A stretch of DNA of 9,071 bases from Candidatus Zixiibacteriota bacterium (GCA_030615745.1 JAUWYR010000060.1:1-9071), one strand, 5' to 3'. Shown: positions 1 through 6,735, counted from the first letter of the stretch. Notes: generated from the letters alone by a model not told the origin. Made by a program: numbers and translations.

Positions 1-34
1 CTCCCATAACCTCTGTGTATCTTGCTGGTACCAT
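1..34 (-). CDS. possible 5' end of a leftward gene, truncated by the window edge
   Basis: On the minus strand an AGGAG Shine-Dalgarno motif (47 to 43) lies 8 nt before an ATG at 34-32, which opens a frame reading MVPARYTEVMG up to the window edge. The spacing is ideal and the frame stays open, but only 11 codons are visible. An in-frame upstream ATG at 80-78 is also possible, though it has no Shine-Dalgarno motif of its own. I do not recognise the family. It may be a chance start; sequence to the left of the window would decide. Confidence 0.2.
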   Translation of the reverse strand, partial: MVPARYTEVMG

Positions 35-82
35 CGTATCCACTCCTTGTTTTTATCTTTTTGAAATCTTCTTTTTTCATCC

Positions 83-95
83 CCTGGCGGGCAGG
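83..95 (-). repeat. dispersed GC-rich repeat, copy 1 (inverted)
   Basis: On the minus strand this reads CCTGCCCGCCAGG followed by GGATG, one base shorter than the other four copies (474-487, 569-582, 6755-6768, 8855-8868). It can fold as CCTG/CAGG with a 5-nt loop. It lies between imperfect inverted arms at 36-49 (GTATCCACTCCTTG) and 108-120 (CAAGGGTGGATAC). It is the only copy in this orientation. Confidence 0.55.
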
Positions 96-268
96 CAAGA
101 TAATATACAAGGGTGGATACTTTCTACCTGTTTAGTTACAAAAATATACGAAGCATTCTTCGAATATTCGTAGGAATGTATACGCATCTTCGCTTTTGAG
201 TGTTGTCTAATCTTTTTTTCTCAAAAAGTGTATGATTTTTAGTATCTACACACACTCCAAAAATTTTC

Positions 269-311
269 TTGACATTTTTCCTTTTGTATCCTACTCTATT
301 TTGAATATAAA
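269..311 (+). promoter_or_regulatory. candidate rightward sigma-70 promoter
   Basis: A perfect -35 TTGACA (269-274) is followed after 17 nt by TACTCT (292-297), a poor -10. An overlapping alternative is TTGTAT (284-289), 16 nt, TATAAA (306-311). Either would transcribe rightward into the hairpin island and then the fibre-like gene at 835, giving a leader of about 500 nt or a separate small RNA. No other good rightward promoter is visible between here and 835, but the region is AT-rich and chance matches are likely. Confidence 0.35.
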
Positions 312-473
312 TTTTTTTAGACTTAAAAATAAATGAAGTTTTAATTTTTTTACAGAAGGAGGTGTATCAAAAAAATTTTAAGTTAGTTTTAAAATTCGTG
401 GTGAGACCTTTTGAGGCTAAGGAATTTATAAAGGGTAAGGAGATGCTTTTACTTAAGTAGCTTCGCGTAACGG

Positions 474-487
474 CCTGCCCGGCCAGA
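474..487 (+). repeat. dispersed GC-rich repeat, copy 2
   Basis: CCTGCCCGGCCAGA followed by GGGGA matches the family consensus with one change at the last base of the core. It lies inside the CGCGTA/TACGCG stem (464-469/524-529) of the hairpin island. Confidence 0.6.
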
Positions 488-568
488 GGGGATTTATCCC
501 TTCGCAGAGCGTGAAGACTCTGCTACGCGATCACTATGTGGCGTTTCTTTGGTTAGTGCGAGAATTGG

Positions 569-582
569 CTTGCCCAGCCAGG
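569..582 (+). repeat. dispersed GC-rich repeat, copy 3 (diverged)
   Basis: CTTGCCCAGCCAGG followed by GATTT differs from the core at two positions, C to T and G to A. The 4-bp hairpin is kept through a G-T pair, and it also forms a longer stem TGGCT/AGCCA (566-570/576-580). It lies inside the arms TGTGG 537-541 and CCACA 589-593. Confidence 0.5.
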
Positions 583-792
583 GATTTCCCACACAGAAAG
601 GTGGTTATGGAACTCCAATTTTCCAACCGAAAAAGGAGTGAACCATTGGAGTGCGAAAACTTGTTTTCGCTTACAACCCATATGGGCTGCACTTAATTAG
701 ATAAGGCCAAGGGTGAGTGCACCCTTGATCAACGAGCATAGCGGTGGGCTTTGTGCCCGCCGAAATAAAACTTAAGAGATAAAAAGTGCTGT

Positions 793-829
793 CAAAAGTT
801 ACCTTTTGTCAAGAGACAAAAAAGAGGAG
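793..829 (+). promoter_or_regulatory. two mutually exclusive hairpins just before the ribosome binding site
   Basis: CAAAAG 793-798 can pair with CTTTTG 803-808 (loop TTAC). The alternative is TTTTGTC 804-810 with GACAAAA 815-821 (loop AAGA). They share bases 804-808, so only one can form. The second ends two bases before the GAGGAG Shine-Dalgarno motif (824-829), which lies 5 nt from the ATG at 835. Such an arrangement could modulate ribosome access to the fibre-like gene. Both stems are short and AT-rich, so this may be chance; no T-run makes it a terminator. Confidence 0.35.
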
Positions 830-834
830 AAAAA

Positions 835-2334
835 ATGAAAAAAACAATTCTTTTATCTATCTCATTATTTTTGTTGTTATATTTGTCAACTTATGCCCCT
901 ACTGTGGAATTTCCTAAGGAGATAAACTATCAGGGGATGTTGACTCGGTCAGATGGCACGACTCCGGTTCCTAACGGGACTTACAGTATAGATTTTAGAA
1001 TCTGGAGTCATGCAACCTACACTTTACCAGCTTATTTTAAATGGACTGATACTCTATCAGTGACTGTGACAAATGGATTATTTAATGTCCTTTTGGGAGA
1101 AGAAAAGCCAATAGACTTGCCTTTTAATGAAGAGTACTGGCTGGAGATAAGAGTTGGGTCAGATCCACCTCTTTCGCCAAGGACAAAGTTGACCAGTGTT
1201 GGTTACGCATACCGGTCTTTGGTAGCAGATAGCGCCACTGTGGCAGTATCCGCTGGAAGTGGCGGCGGTTGGGTTGATGATGGAACAGTGGTTAGATTAA
1301 ATACCAGCACTGATAAAATTGGCATCGGAACGACCGATCCGGATCATAAATTAACTGTTAATGGCGACGTTGGCATCGGGTCCCCAACCCAGACGGGCTC
1401 ACTAAAACTCTACCTACGCGGTTCGACTGACCCGATTCTCTGTGCAGAGAACTATATCACTCATGGCGCAGCGTTCCGCCTTTACGATGACGAGAACCAC
1501 GTCACACATGAGATGCGGGTAGACGGGTCATACGAAGGCGGGTACTTAACTGTATACCGTTCAGCAGGTAATGTGGGGTTCAAGGTTGATGGCAACCACA
1601 GTGGGTCCAAAGAGCCGCTGGTGGCCATTGAGGGGTCGTCACAGTGTGCGTGTTTTGACATGAGTGTGTCGGGAAACTCCTCGGTAAAGCTCCCCATGAA
1701 CGCCATTTATGACCACGAAATTTTAGACGAGCCGGGCGTGGCCAGCGACAAGGAAGGAACTGCGGGAGTGACACTGACCACTACATTGAAGGCACTTCTG
1801 TCTCGCAGCATCTGGTGCCCGGAAAGCGGCTATGTCTTGGTCCTCGGCACAGCTCAGCCTCAAATTAATCACACCAAAGGCACAATTAGCGGCGCGGAGT
1901 TTGGTGTGTCAGACTCCTCCAGCTTTTTGCCTGACAATCAGGACGTGGGATTGTGGATTGATGATGAGGTGTCAACGGGTCTTTTCCAGTACCCTGTAAC
2001 TGTCCACGGTCTTTTTCAAGTCAGCTCCGGTGCTAACACTTTCTATTTCTTAGCTAAGAAATCCGGCGGCGGTTTCACGATCTATGATATGCAGCTCACA
2101 CTGGTTTACTTCCCAACTGCCTACGGCACCGTAGAACCTACCCTGGCAGCGGGGCAGAATATTCCTAATGAAGACGCCCCGACGGTGTCACGCCTGAACC
2201 ATCCTGACGCGGCTACCGAGCGCGCCGAGGCGGAAGCATTTAACGCCTCCCGGATCGAGCGAGAGCTGGCTGAGATGCGCGCCCAACTGGAGGCTCTTAA
2301 GCTGGAACTGGAACAAGGAGAACAAAATCGGTAA
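835..2334 (+). CDS. exported fibre-like surface protein with a C-terminal coiled coil
   Basis: This 499-residue protein begins with a signal peptide (residues 1-21: MKK, then a hydrophobic run, ending near STYA). Residues 28-137 have the pattern INYQG, PVPNGTYSIDFRIW, NGLFNVLLGE, YWLEIRVG, LSPRTKLTSVGYAYRSLVADSA, which I recognise from many exported proteins of FCB-type and other uncultivated bacteria. Residues 162-178 (IGIGTTDPDHKLTVNGD) match the GIGTT-P-KL-V-G stalk motif of phage tail-fibre-like proteins. Residues 290-435 form a beta-rich domain ending YFPTAYGTVEP, and residues 461-494 look like a charged coiled coil. No type IX sorting domain and no catalytic motif are seen. The start is supported by GAGGAG 5 nt upstream. 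It likely acts outside the inner membrane as a structural or adhesive protein, possibly trimeric; the exact role is unknown. Base composition changes sharply near codon 180. The stop codon lies inside a heptanucleotide repeat (2331-2358), and no terminator is seen downstream. Confidence 0.85.
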   Translation: MKKTILLSISLFLLLYLSTYAPTVEFPKEINYQGMLTRSDGTTPVPNGTYSIDFRIWSHATYTLPAYFKWTDTLSVTVTNGLFNVLLGEEKPIDLPFNEEYWLEIRVGSDPPLSPRTKLTSVGYAYRSLVADSATVAVSAGSGGGWVDDGTVVRLNTSTDKIGIGTTDPDHKLTVNGDVGIGSPTQTGSLKLYLRGSTDPILCAENYITHGAAFRLYDDENHVTHEMRVDGSYEGGYLTVYRSAGNVGFKVDGNHSGSKEPLVAIEGSSQCACFDMSVSGNSSVKLPMNAIYDHEILDEPGVASDKEGTAGVTLTTTLKALLSRSIWCPESGYVLVLGTAQPQINHTKGTISGAEFGVSDSSSFLPDNQDVGLWIDDEVSTGLFQYPVTVHGLFQVSSGANTFYFLAKKSGGGFTIYDMQLTLVYFPTAYGTVEPTLAAGQNIPNEDAPTVSRLNHPDAATERAEAEAFNASRIERELAEMRAQLEALKLELEQGEQNR

Positions 2335-2358
2335 ACAGTAAACGGTAAACAGTTAACG
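2331..2358 (+). repeat. heptanucleotide tandem repeat overlapping the stop codon
   Basis: Four 7-nt units run back to back: GTAAACA, GTAAACG, GTAAACA, GTTAACG. The stop codon TAA (2332-2334) of the fibre-like gene lies within the first unit. Written in another phase the unit is CRGTAWA, the same as the repeat inside the protease gene at 7072-7097. The rest of the 195-nt gap to coaX shows no clear terminator in either direction. Confidence 0.65.
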
Positions 2359-2529
2359 GGAAAAGCAAGGTTTACTGACAAGAATTGAGGTTAAAGCCCT
2401 GAGTATGAAGTAAGCGGAACTGGGAGTCACGCCTATCAAAGAATTTTCCTACAAGGAAACATCTATTCTCTTTTGGGTGTTACCTAAATCACAAAAAAAG
2501 ACTACAATAATTCAGCTATTTTGACAAGA

Positions 2530-3288
2530 TTATTTGAGATTTTTTATCCTCTCGTAGATTATTCTAAGACCCTCTAAGGTAAGGGTAGGATTGGCCTTTT
2601 CAATTGTTTGAGATTCTTTGAATATGGTCTGGGCAAGCCCTCCTGTTGCTACCACCCTGACTTTTCCTTTAAACTTTTTTTTAATCCTTTTGACGATCTC
2701 ATCTATTCCTCCCACAGCACTGTATAAAATTCCTGATTTTAAACTCTCCTCAGTGCTTTTTCCTATTATATCTTTTGGTTTTTCGAATCTCACCCTAAAA
2801 AGTTGAGCCGCTTTTTGAAAAAGATAATAAGATGAACTTTCTACTCCTGGGGCTATTACTCCTCCTAAATATTCACCTTTTTTTGAGATAACATCGAAAG
2901 TGGTAGCTGTCCCTAAATCGACAACTATAATCGGTCCTCCGTAAAGCTTAAAGGCAGCAACTGCATTGGCAAGCCGGTCAGCTCCAACCTGGGTTGGGTC
3001 ATCATATAAGATCTTTATCCCCAACTCGAGTTCATTAGAAACAACAATCGGGTCTTTCTTAAAATATTTTCTCCCAGCCTCCTGATACACAGGAGTTAAG
3101 GTGGGAACTACTGAACAAAGGATTATATCCCCAATCTTTTTTTCACCTGTATGTTGCCTTAACAAGCCTCCACATTCATCTGTGGTTTTATAATTATGAG
3201 TTGTTACACGAAAAAAATCTATTAATTTTTTTTTATCGAAAATTCCAATACCAGTATTTGTATTTCCAATATCAATAGTTAAAAGCAT
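2530..3288 (-). CDS. coaX: type III pantothenate kinase
   Basis: CoaX phosphorylates pantothenate with ATP, the first step of coenzyme A synthesis, in the cytoplasm. The 252 residues are full family length. The ASKHA-fold signatures are all present: DIGNTNT at 6-12 (phosphate-binding loop), SVVPTLTP at 59-66, GADR at 102-105 (pantothenate site, with the family's catalytic Asp), VVDLGTATTFD at 122-132, GGVIAPG at 142-148, the SGILYSAVGGID segment at 185-196, and ATGGLA at 214-219. The start is well supported: GAGGAG lies 7 nt before the ATG, inside the end of the upstream gene, which it overlaps by 17 nt. It is the last gene of the nadC-birA-GT39-coaX operon, so its expression probably depends on the nadC promoter and coupling to the glycosyltransferase. 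I see no intrinsic terminator after it. This enzyme type needs a monovalent cation and is not feedback-inhibited by CoA (family knowledge). Confidence 0.95.
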   Translation of the reverse strand: MLLTIDIGNTNTGIGIFDKKKLIDFFRVTTHNYKTTDECGGLLRQHTGEKKIGDIILCSVVPTLTPVYQEAGRKYFKKDPIVVSNELELGIKILYDDPTQVGADRLANAVAAFKLYGGPIIVVDLGTATTFDVISKKGEYLGGVIAPGVESSSYYLFQKAAQLFRVRFEKPKDIIGKSTEESLKSGILYSAVGGIDEIVKRIKKKFKGKVRVVATGGLAQTIFKESQTIEKANPTLTLEGLRIIYERIKNLK

Positions 3289-4744
3289 CTTTTTTCTCCT
3301 CGAAAAGATAGAAGTTTAAAGCAAATGCTCCAAAGATTGTAAGAATCGGCACTATTGGAAAATGGAATCTGTCCATTCCGAAAAATAGAAAGTGAATTGC
3401 CATCCAGTAGACTACGGTATACAAAAGCAAGGAAAAGATTTTGTTTTTCCTTTTTTTGAAATATAAAAAAACTCCTGAAATAAACAAAAGGAAAATTAAA
3501 ATATAATAGGTCTGAGAAAAAACTACTAAGATAACATATTTATTCCACTTGAGTTTTTCACCCAAGCTTTCAAGCTTATTTTCTAAGGGAAACATATCAG
3601 TGGCGAAAAGATTTATCTGTTTTCTTATACCAAGTTTTAAAAACTTGAAATGATTATTTTTAATAAAGTCTATTGCTAAATTAAAGCATAATCGGTCAGT
3701 TTCAACTTGAATTTTAGGGTCAGGTGGGATATTTTTGAATTCACTTTTATCAGGACAGATTCCATTTCCAGCAGATTGTGGGTTATTGCCCTTCCATAAG
3801 TTTACGCCGATGTTTGTTGAGGGGGTAAAATAGCCAAGTTTTTGTTTGTTCCGAAAAATCCAGGGTAAAAGAATTAAAAACATAGCAAAAAGGATAATAA
3901 AAAAAATTTTTATAAATCCTTTCTTTTTAAGATTAAAAAAAAAGAAAAAAATCACTAAAGGAAAAAAAAGAGTTACACCTCTGGTTAGGGTGGCAAGACC
4001 TAAAAATAGACCTATAAAAATTGGTAAAAAGAAACCTTTGTTCTCCTTAATTTGAATTATAAGAAGATAAAAAACTGTCAAAAATAAAAAGGAAAACAAA
4101 ATCTCAGATCCTAAAAGACTTGTGAAAAAAATCTGGCTGGGGAAAAAAGAAAGAATAATAACAGTGATTTTGGGGATATAATTAAATTCTTTCCTTTTAG
4201 CTATTTTATAAGAGAAAAAACATATCAAAACGCTTAAAAAAACATTTGCTATCTTTGCATAAATAATGTGATGACCAAAAATCTTATAGATTGAAGCTAA
4301 AAAGAAAGGGTATCCCGGGGGAAAGCGTGCTGTAGGATAACCTTCCTCTTCGTAACCTCCACCCGAAGATAGGGTATAAGCCCTATTTTCATACCACTCA
4401 AAATCAGGGAAGGTTCCCCAGTCTAAAAAAAACACACAAGAAAGTCGCAAAATAAAAGCGATTGCCAAAAAAAGTAATAAAAAATGTTTTAAGTTCACCA
4501 ACCGGCCCACCACTTTTTTAAAAGAAGTTTTTAAAACAGAGAAAAAGAGAAAAAGTATTAGACCAGCTATTCCCAAGGATAAAAAGAACAATTTTAACCT
4601 CAAAATAGTTAATGGAGAAAAAGACCTATCAGGGCTTAAATTCAAAAGTAAAAGTGTAAATCTGTCAAAGAAAAAAAGAATGGAAAAACAAAAGATTGAA
4701 AGAAGAATTAAAAGAAAAAAAATACTTTTATTTGATAAAGTCAT
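3272..4744 (-). CDS. GT39/ArnT-like membrane glycosyltransferase
   Basis: This 490-residue protein is highly hydrophobic, with about ten or more likely membrane helices (for example 8-26, 51-70, 87-106, 160-180, 192-232, 238-270, 279-297, 404-428, 436-456, 463-482). The soluble loop after the third helix contains the acidic motif PDFEWYENRAYTL (113-125), where the Asp/Glu pair fits the catalytic position of the GT-C fold, and then ARFPPGYPFFLA (139-150), typical of family-39/PMT-2 enzymes. TLTRG (252-256), NLWKGNNPQSAGNG (315-328) and DRFHFPIVPILTIFGAFAL (458-476) are also typical. Such enzymes transfer a sugar from a polyprenyl-phosphate donor to protein or lipid on the outer face of the inner membrane; donor and acceptor cannot be told here. 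The ATG follows birA by 7 nt with no clear Shine-Dalgarno motif, suggesting translational coupling. Its place among cofactor genes is odd. Confidence 0.82.
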   Translation of the reverse strand: MTLSNKSIFFLLILLSIFCFSILFFFDRFTLLLLNLSPDRSFSPLTILRLKLFFLSLGIAGLILFLFFSVLKTSFKKVVGRLVNLKHFLLLFLAIAFILRLSCVFFLDWGTFPDFEWYENRAYTLSSGGGYEEEGYPTARFPPGYPFFLASIYKIFGHHIIYAKIANVFLSVLICFFSYKIAKRKEFNYIPKITVIILSFFPSQIFFTSLLGSEILFSFLFLTVFYLLIIQIKENKGFFLPIFIGLFLGLATLTRGVTLFFPLVIFFFFFNLKKKGFIKIFFIILFAMFLILLPWIFRNKQKLGYFTPSTNIGVNLWKGNNPQSAGNGICPDKSEFKNIPPDPKIQVETDRLCFNLAIDFIKNNHFKFLKLGIRKQINLFATDMFPLENKLESLGEKLKWNKYVILVVFSQTYYILIFLLFISGVFLYFKKRKNKIFSLLLYTVVYWMAIHFLFFGMDRFHFPIVPILTIFGAFALNFYLFEEKKDAFNY

Positions 4745-4751
4745 TTGTGGT

Positions 4752-5738
4752 TTATCTTAATAATGTTACCTCACCAGCAAATACCTTTATTTTTTTTCCT
4801 TTTGATTCAACAAGTAAAGAGCCATCATCATCTATGTCCAGAGCTTTCCCTTTGATTTTTTTTCTACCGAAACTCAACTCGATATTTTCACCTAAAACTA
4901 CGGAGAGGTCTTTGATCCTTTTTTTTAAAAAAGTTAAGCCATCTTCTTTAAAGCTTGAATAGATTTTTTCGAAGTTTTCAAGAAATAACTTTAAAAGCAA
5001 AACTCTTTTCACGTTTTTTTTTAGCTCGATTTTTAAAGATGTCGCAGTTTTTTTTATTTTTTTTGGGAAATCTTTTTGGGTTTGATTAATATTTACCCCC
5101 AGTCCCAAGATCACAAAATTAATCCGGTCCAGCTCTGCTTGAAGCTCAAGAAGTATTCCTCCGACCTTCTTTTTGTTTATCAGGCAATCGTTGGGCCATT
5201 TGATCTTAGCATCGAGTCCGGTTAACTTTTTGATAGATAAAGCCAGTGCTAAACCCGCACATAAGGAAAGCGCGGGTGCTTTTGAGGGTGAAATATCAGG
5301 TCTTAAAATCAAGCTCATCCAGATCCCCAAATATGGAGGAGAATACCATGACCTTCCCATTCTCCCCTTCCCTTTTGTTTGTTCTTCTGTGATAATTAAA
5401 GTTCCCTCCTCTACCTTTGTCTGAGCCAATCTGTAACCTAATTCATTAGTTGAGCCAATCTTTCCATAGTAATAGATTTTTTTTCCTAAAAATTTCGTTT
5501 TTAAATTTCCAGTTATCTCAAAAGGAAAAAGGCGGTCAGGGATAAAAGTGAGCCTTATCCCTTTTTCTTTTGTCTGGTCTATCTGGTAGCCAAAGGACTT
5601 TAGCTCTTTTATAGCTTTCTGGATTTGAGATTTTGAGAGATGGATTTTTTCAATAAGTTCTTCAATTTTTTGAAAATCAGAAGTTTTTTTTAAAGATTTT
5701 AAAAGATCTAAGGACAGGTCAGTTAAATTTTGGTTCAT
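4752..5738 (-). CDS. birA: biotin--protein ligase with N-terminal helix-turn-helix (BirA)
   Basis: BirA makes biotinyl-5'-AMP and attaches biotin to the lysine of carrier proteins such as the acetyl-CoA carboxylase BCCP subunit. The 328 residues are normal for the bifunctional class. Residues 7-65 resemble an HTH_11 winged helix (LDLLKSL, then LSKSQIQKAIKELKSFGY), so it may also repress biotin genes. The catalytic domain shows GSTN (95-98), the biotinyl-AMP loop GKGRMGRSWYSP (123-134), KWPND with the catalytic-type Lys (180-184), KVGGILLE (191-198) and ILGLGVNIN (210-218). The C-terminal domain (about 285-328) contains GKALDIDDDGSLLV. The start overlaps the nadC stop as ATGA, with only a weak GAG upstream, so it is probably translationally coupled. 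No biotin synthesis gene or recognisable BirA operator is seen in the window, so the repressor role is inferred from the domain only. Confidence 0.95.
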   Translation of the reverse strand: MNQNLTDLSLDLLKSLKKTSDFQKIEELIEKIHLSKSQIQKAIKELKSFGYQIDQTKEKGIRLTFIPDRLFPFEITGNLKTKFLGKKIYYYGKIGSTNELGYRLAQTKVEEGTLIITEEQTKGKGRMGRSWYSPPYLGIWMSLILRPDISPSKAPALSLCAGLALALSIKKLTGLDAKIKWPNDCLINKKKVGGILLELQAELDRINFVILGLGVNINQTQKDFPKKIKKTATSLKIELKKNVKRVLLLKLFLENFEKIYSSFKEDGLTFLKKRIKDLSVVLGENIELSFGRKKIKGKALDIDDDGSLLVESKGKKIKVFAGEVTLLR

Positions 5739-6610
5739 CTTATCTCAATTAAATTCAAGCTCAAATCTATGGCTTTTGATGAGTGGGTTATGGCTCCTAT
5801 TGAGATGTAATCGATATCGAGGTTAGAATAATCTCTTAAGTTTTTTAAATCTATATTTCCTGAGACCTCTATTTTGATATTTTTTTTGGATTTTCTTATA
5901 ATTTGAGATGCTTTTTTTATCATTTGAATTGGCATATTGTCTAACATTATCATGTCAATTTTAAAACCCAAAGCGTCTTTGACTTCATTTAAGTTTTTTG
6001 TTTCCACCTCGATTTTAATTTTTTTCTTCTTGGAAAATTTCTTGACAAAATCTTTATTTTCCAAAGCAATTTTTGCTTTTTGAATAGCAGAACTTATATC
6101 TCCTGCCGCCTTTATATGATTTTCTTTTATCAATATCATATCATAAAGGCCCATCCTGTGATTTTCCCCTCCTCCCACCTTCACAGCATACTTTTCTAAA
6201 ATCCTGAAACCTGGAGTGGTCTTTCTTGTATCCAGGATTTTAATCTTTTTACCTTTCATTTTACTAACAAAACTTTGGGTAAGGGTGGCTATTCCGGAAA
6301 GTTTTTGCAAAAAATTTAAGGCAGTCCTTTCGCATTTTAAAATGCTTTTCACCCTCCCTTCTATTATAGCTATTTTATCATTTGGTTTGAAATTTTCCCC
6401 ATCTTCTTTAAGTGGAATAAAAAAAAGATTTGGGTCTTTTTTTTTAAATACCTTCTCCGCAATTTTAATTCCTGCCAGAACTCCTTTTGTTTTGGCAACT
6501 ATCTCTGCTTTGCCCAATAGATTTTTGTGAATCAAAGCATCTGAAGTGATATCCCCAGCTCCTATATCCTCTTTTAAAGATAGTTCTATAAGTTTTTGAA
6601 TCTCATTCAT
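5735..6610 (-). CDS. nadC: nicotinate-nucleotide pyrophosphorylase (quinolinate phosphoribosyltransferase)
   Basis: NadC converts quinolinate and PRPP to nicotinate mononucleotide, CO2 and pyrophosphate in de novo NAD synthesis. The 291 residues match the usual family length. Key signatures are KEDIGAGDITSDAL (13-26), ERTALNFLQKLSGIAT (94-109), DTRKTTPG (127-134), VGGGENHRMGLYDMILIKENH (145-165), EVE (201-203), MLDNM (222-226), EVSGNI (248-253) and SIGAITHS (270-277). The substrate-binding residues known from the family (Arg95, Arg129, Lys130, His151, Arg152, Lys162, acidic residues near 201 and 224) are all in place. It is the first gene of the operon. The ATG at 6610 has no good Shine-Dalgarno motif, and the likely promoter at 6653-6626 implies a leader of only about 10 nt, so translation may be nearly leaderless. 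The partner genes nadA and nadB are not in the window. Confidence 0.96.
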   Translation of the reverse strand: MNEIQKLIELSLKEDIGAGDITSDALIHKNLLGKAEIVAKTKGVLAGIKIAEKVFKKKDPNLFFIPLKEDGENFKPNDKIAIIEGRVKSILKCERTALNFLQKLSGIATLTQSFVSKMKGKKIKILDTRKTTPGFRILEKYAVKVGGGENHRMGLYDMILIKENHIKAAGDISSAIQKAKIALENKDFVKKFSKKKKIKIEVETKNLNEVKDALGFKIDMIMLDNMPIQMIKKASQIIRKSKKNIKIEVSGNIDLKNLRDYSNLDIDYISIGAITHSSKAIDLSLNLIEIR

Positions 6611-6625
6611 TTTAGGTCAAAAGAA

Positions 6626-6653
6626 AGATTAACTTAAATTATTGAGTTGTCAA
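6626..6653 (-). promoter_or_regulatory. candidate promoter of the nadC-birA-GT39-coaX operon
   Basis: On the minus strand TTGACA (6653-6648) is followed after 16 nt by TAATCT (6631-6626). The -35 is perfect and the -10 is weak (3 of 6). The position is right for the operon: the predicted transcription start would fall about 10 nt before the nadC ATG, and it lies after the terminator of the protease gene. I see no clear operator such as a long dyad around it. Confidence 0.5.
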
Positions 6654-6735
6654 CACAAAAACACTTTTGTATTTATTATAAAAAAAGTTGACAGAGGGGG
6701 GAGTAATAGAATCCATCTGCTTCATCTGTTGGGAT

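Larger units (their letters stand above)
464..762 (+). other. hairpin-dense GC-rich island; candidate structured RNA or palindromic repeat cluster
   Basis: A run of stems sits in otherwise AT-rich DNA. CGCGTA 464-469 pairs with TACGCG 524-529 and encloses three hairpins: GGCC 472-475/481-484, AGGGG/TCCCT 487-501, and GCAGAG 504-509 with CTCTGC 518-523. Next come TGTGG 537-541/CCACA 589-593 enclosing TGGCT 566-570/AGCCA 576-580, then TGGTT 602-606/AACCA 641-645 enclosing ACTCC/GGAGT, then GCGAAAA 653-659/TTTTCGC 664-670, the palindrome CCCATATGGG 677-686, CAAGGGTG 708-715/CACCCTTG 720-727, and CGGTGGGC 742-749/GCCCGCCG 755-762. I found none of the hallmark sequences of tmRNA, RNase P RNA or group I/II introns. 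It may be a non-coding RNA, a structured leader of the gene at 835, or accumulated palindromic repeats; the sequence alone does not decide. Confidence 0.4.
1..834. other. long gene-poor region left of the fibre-like gene
   Basis: No convincing complete gene lies here. From left to right it holds a possible truncated leftward gene start (1-34), a GC-rich repeat copy (83-95), an AT-rich stretch with a degenerate direct repeat (TATACG...TTCG at 145-162 and 179-192) and the palindrome CGAATATTCG at 161-170, a candidate promoter (269-311), a strong Shine-Dalgarno-like motif with no well-placed start (355-364), a hairpin-dense GC-rich island (464-762), and the leader of the next gene. Open frames in it, such as one from GTG 511 to 696, lack ribosome binding sites and lie inside the hairpin island, so I do not call them genes. 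Confidence 0.6.

Noticed and set aside
311-460. Lysine-rich open frame ending at TAG 458-460
   Set aside because: Its only starts are GTG codons overlapping the Shine-Dalgarno-like motif or lacking one; length is within chance for AT-rich DNA. Kept only as an observation on the motif.
511-696. Open frame of 61 codons on the plus strand starting at GTG 511
   Set aside because: No ribosome binding site, GTG start inside a hairpin loop, composition explained by the palindromic island, and no recognisable family.
464-762. tmRNA, RNase P RNA, 6S RNA or a group I/II intron
   Set aside because: Hallmark sequences were looked for by eye and not found; the hairpins are short and serial rather than matching those folds.
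1482-2381. Open frames on the minus strand opposite the fibre-like gene (1482-1706, 1580-1774, 2121-2381)
   Set aside because: They arise from the GC-rich part of the plus-strand gene, which has a signal peptide and coherent domains; none has a ribosome binding site or known motif.
2335-2529. Bidirectional terminator between the fibre-like gene and coaX
   Set aside because: Only a weak TTTCCT/AGGAAA hairpin near 2447-2460 without a T-run was found.
3846-4055. Lysine-rich plus-strand frame opposite the glycosyltransferase
   Set aside because: It is the antisense of Phe-rich membrane helices.
6688-6712. Plus-strand TTGACA (6688-6693) with TAGAAT (6707-6712) as a promoter
   Set aside because: The spacer is only 13 nt and there is no rightward gene downstream.
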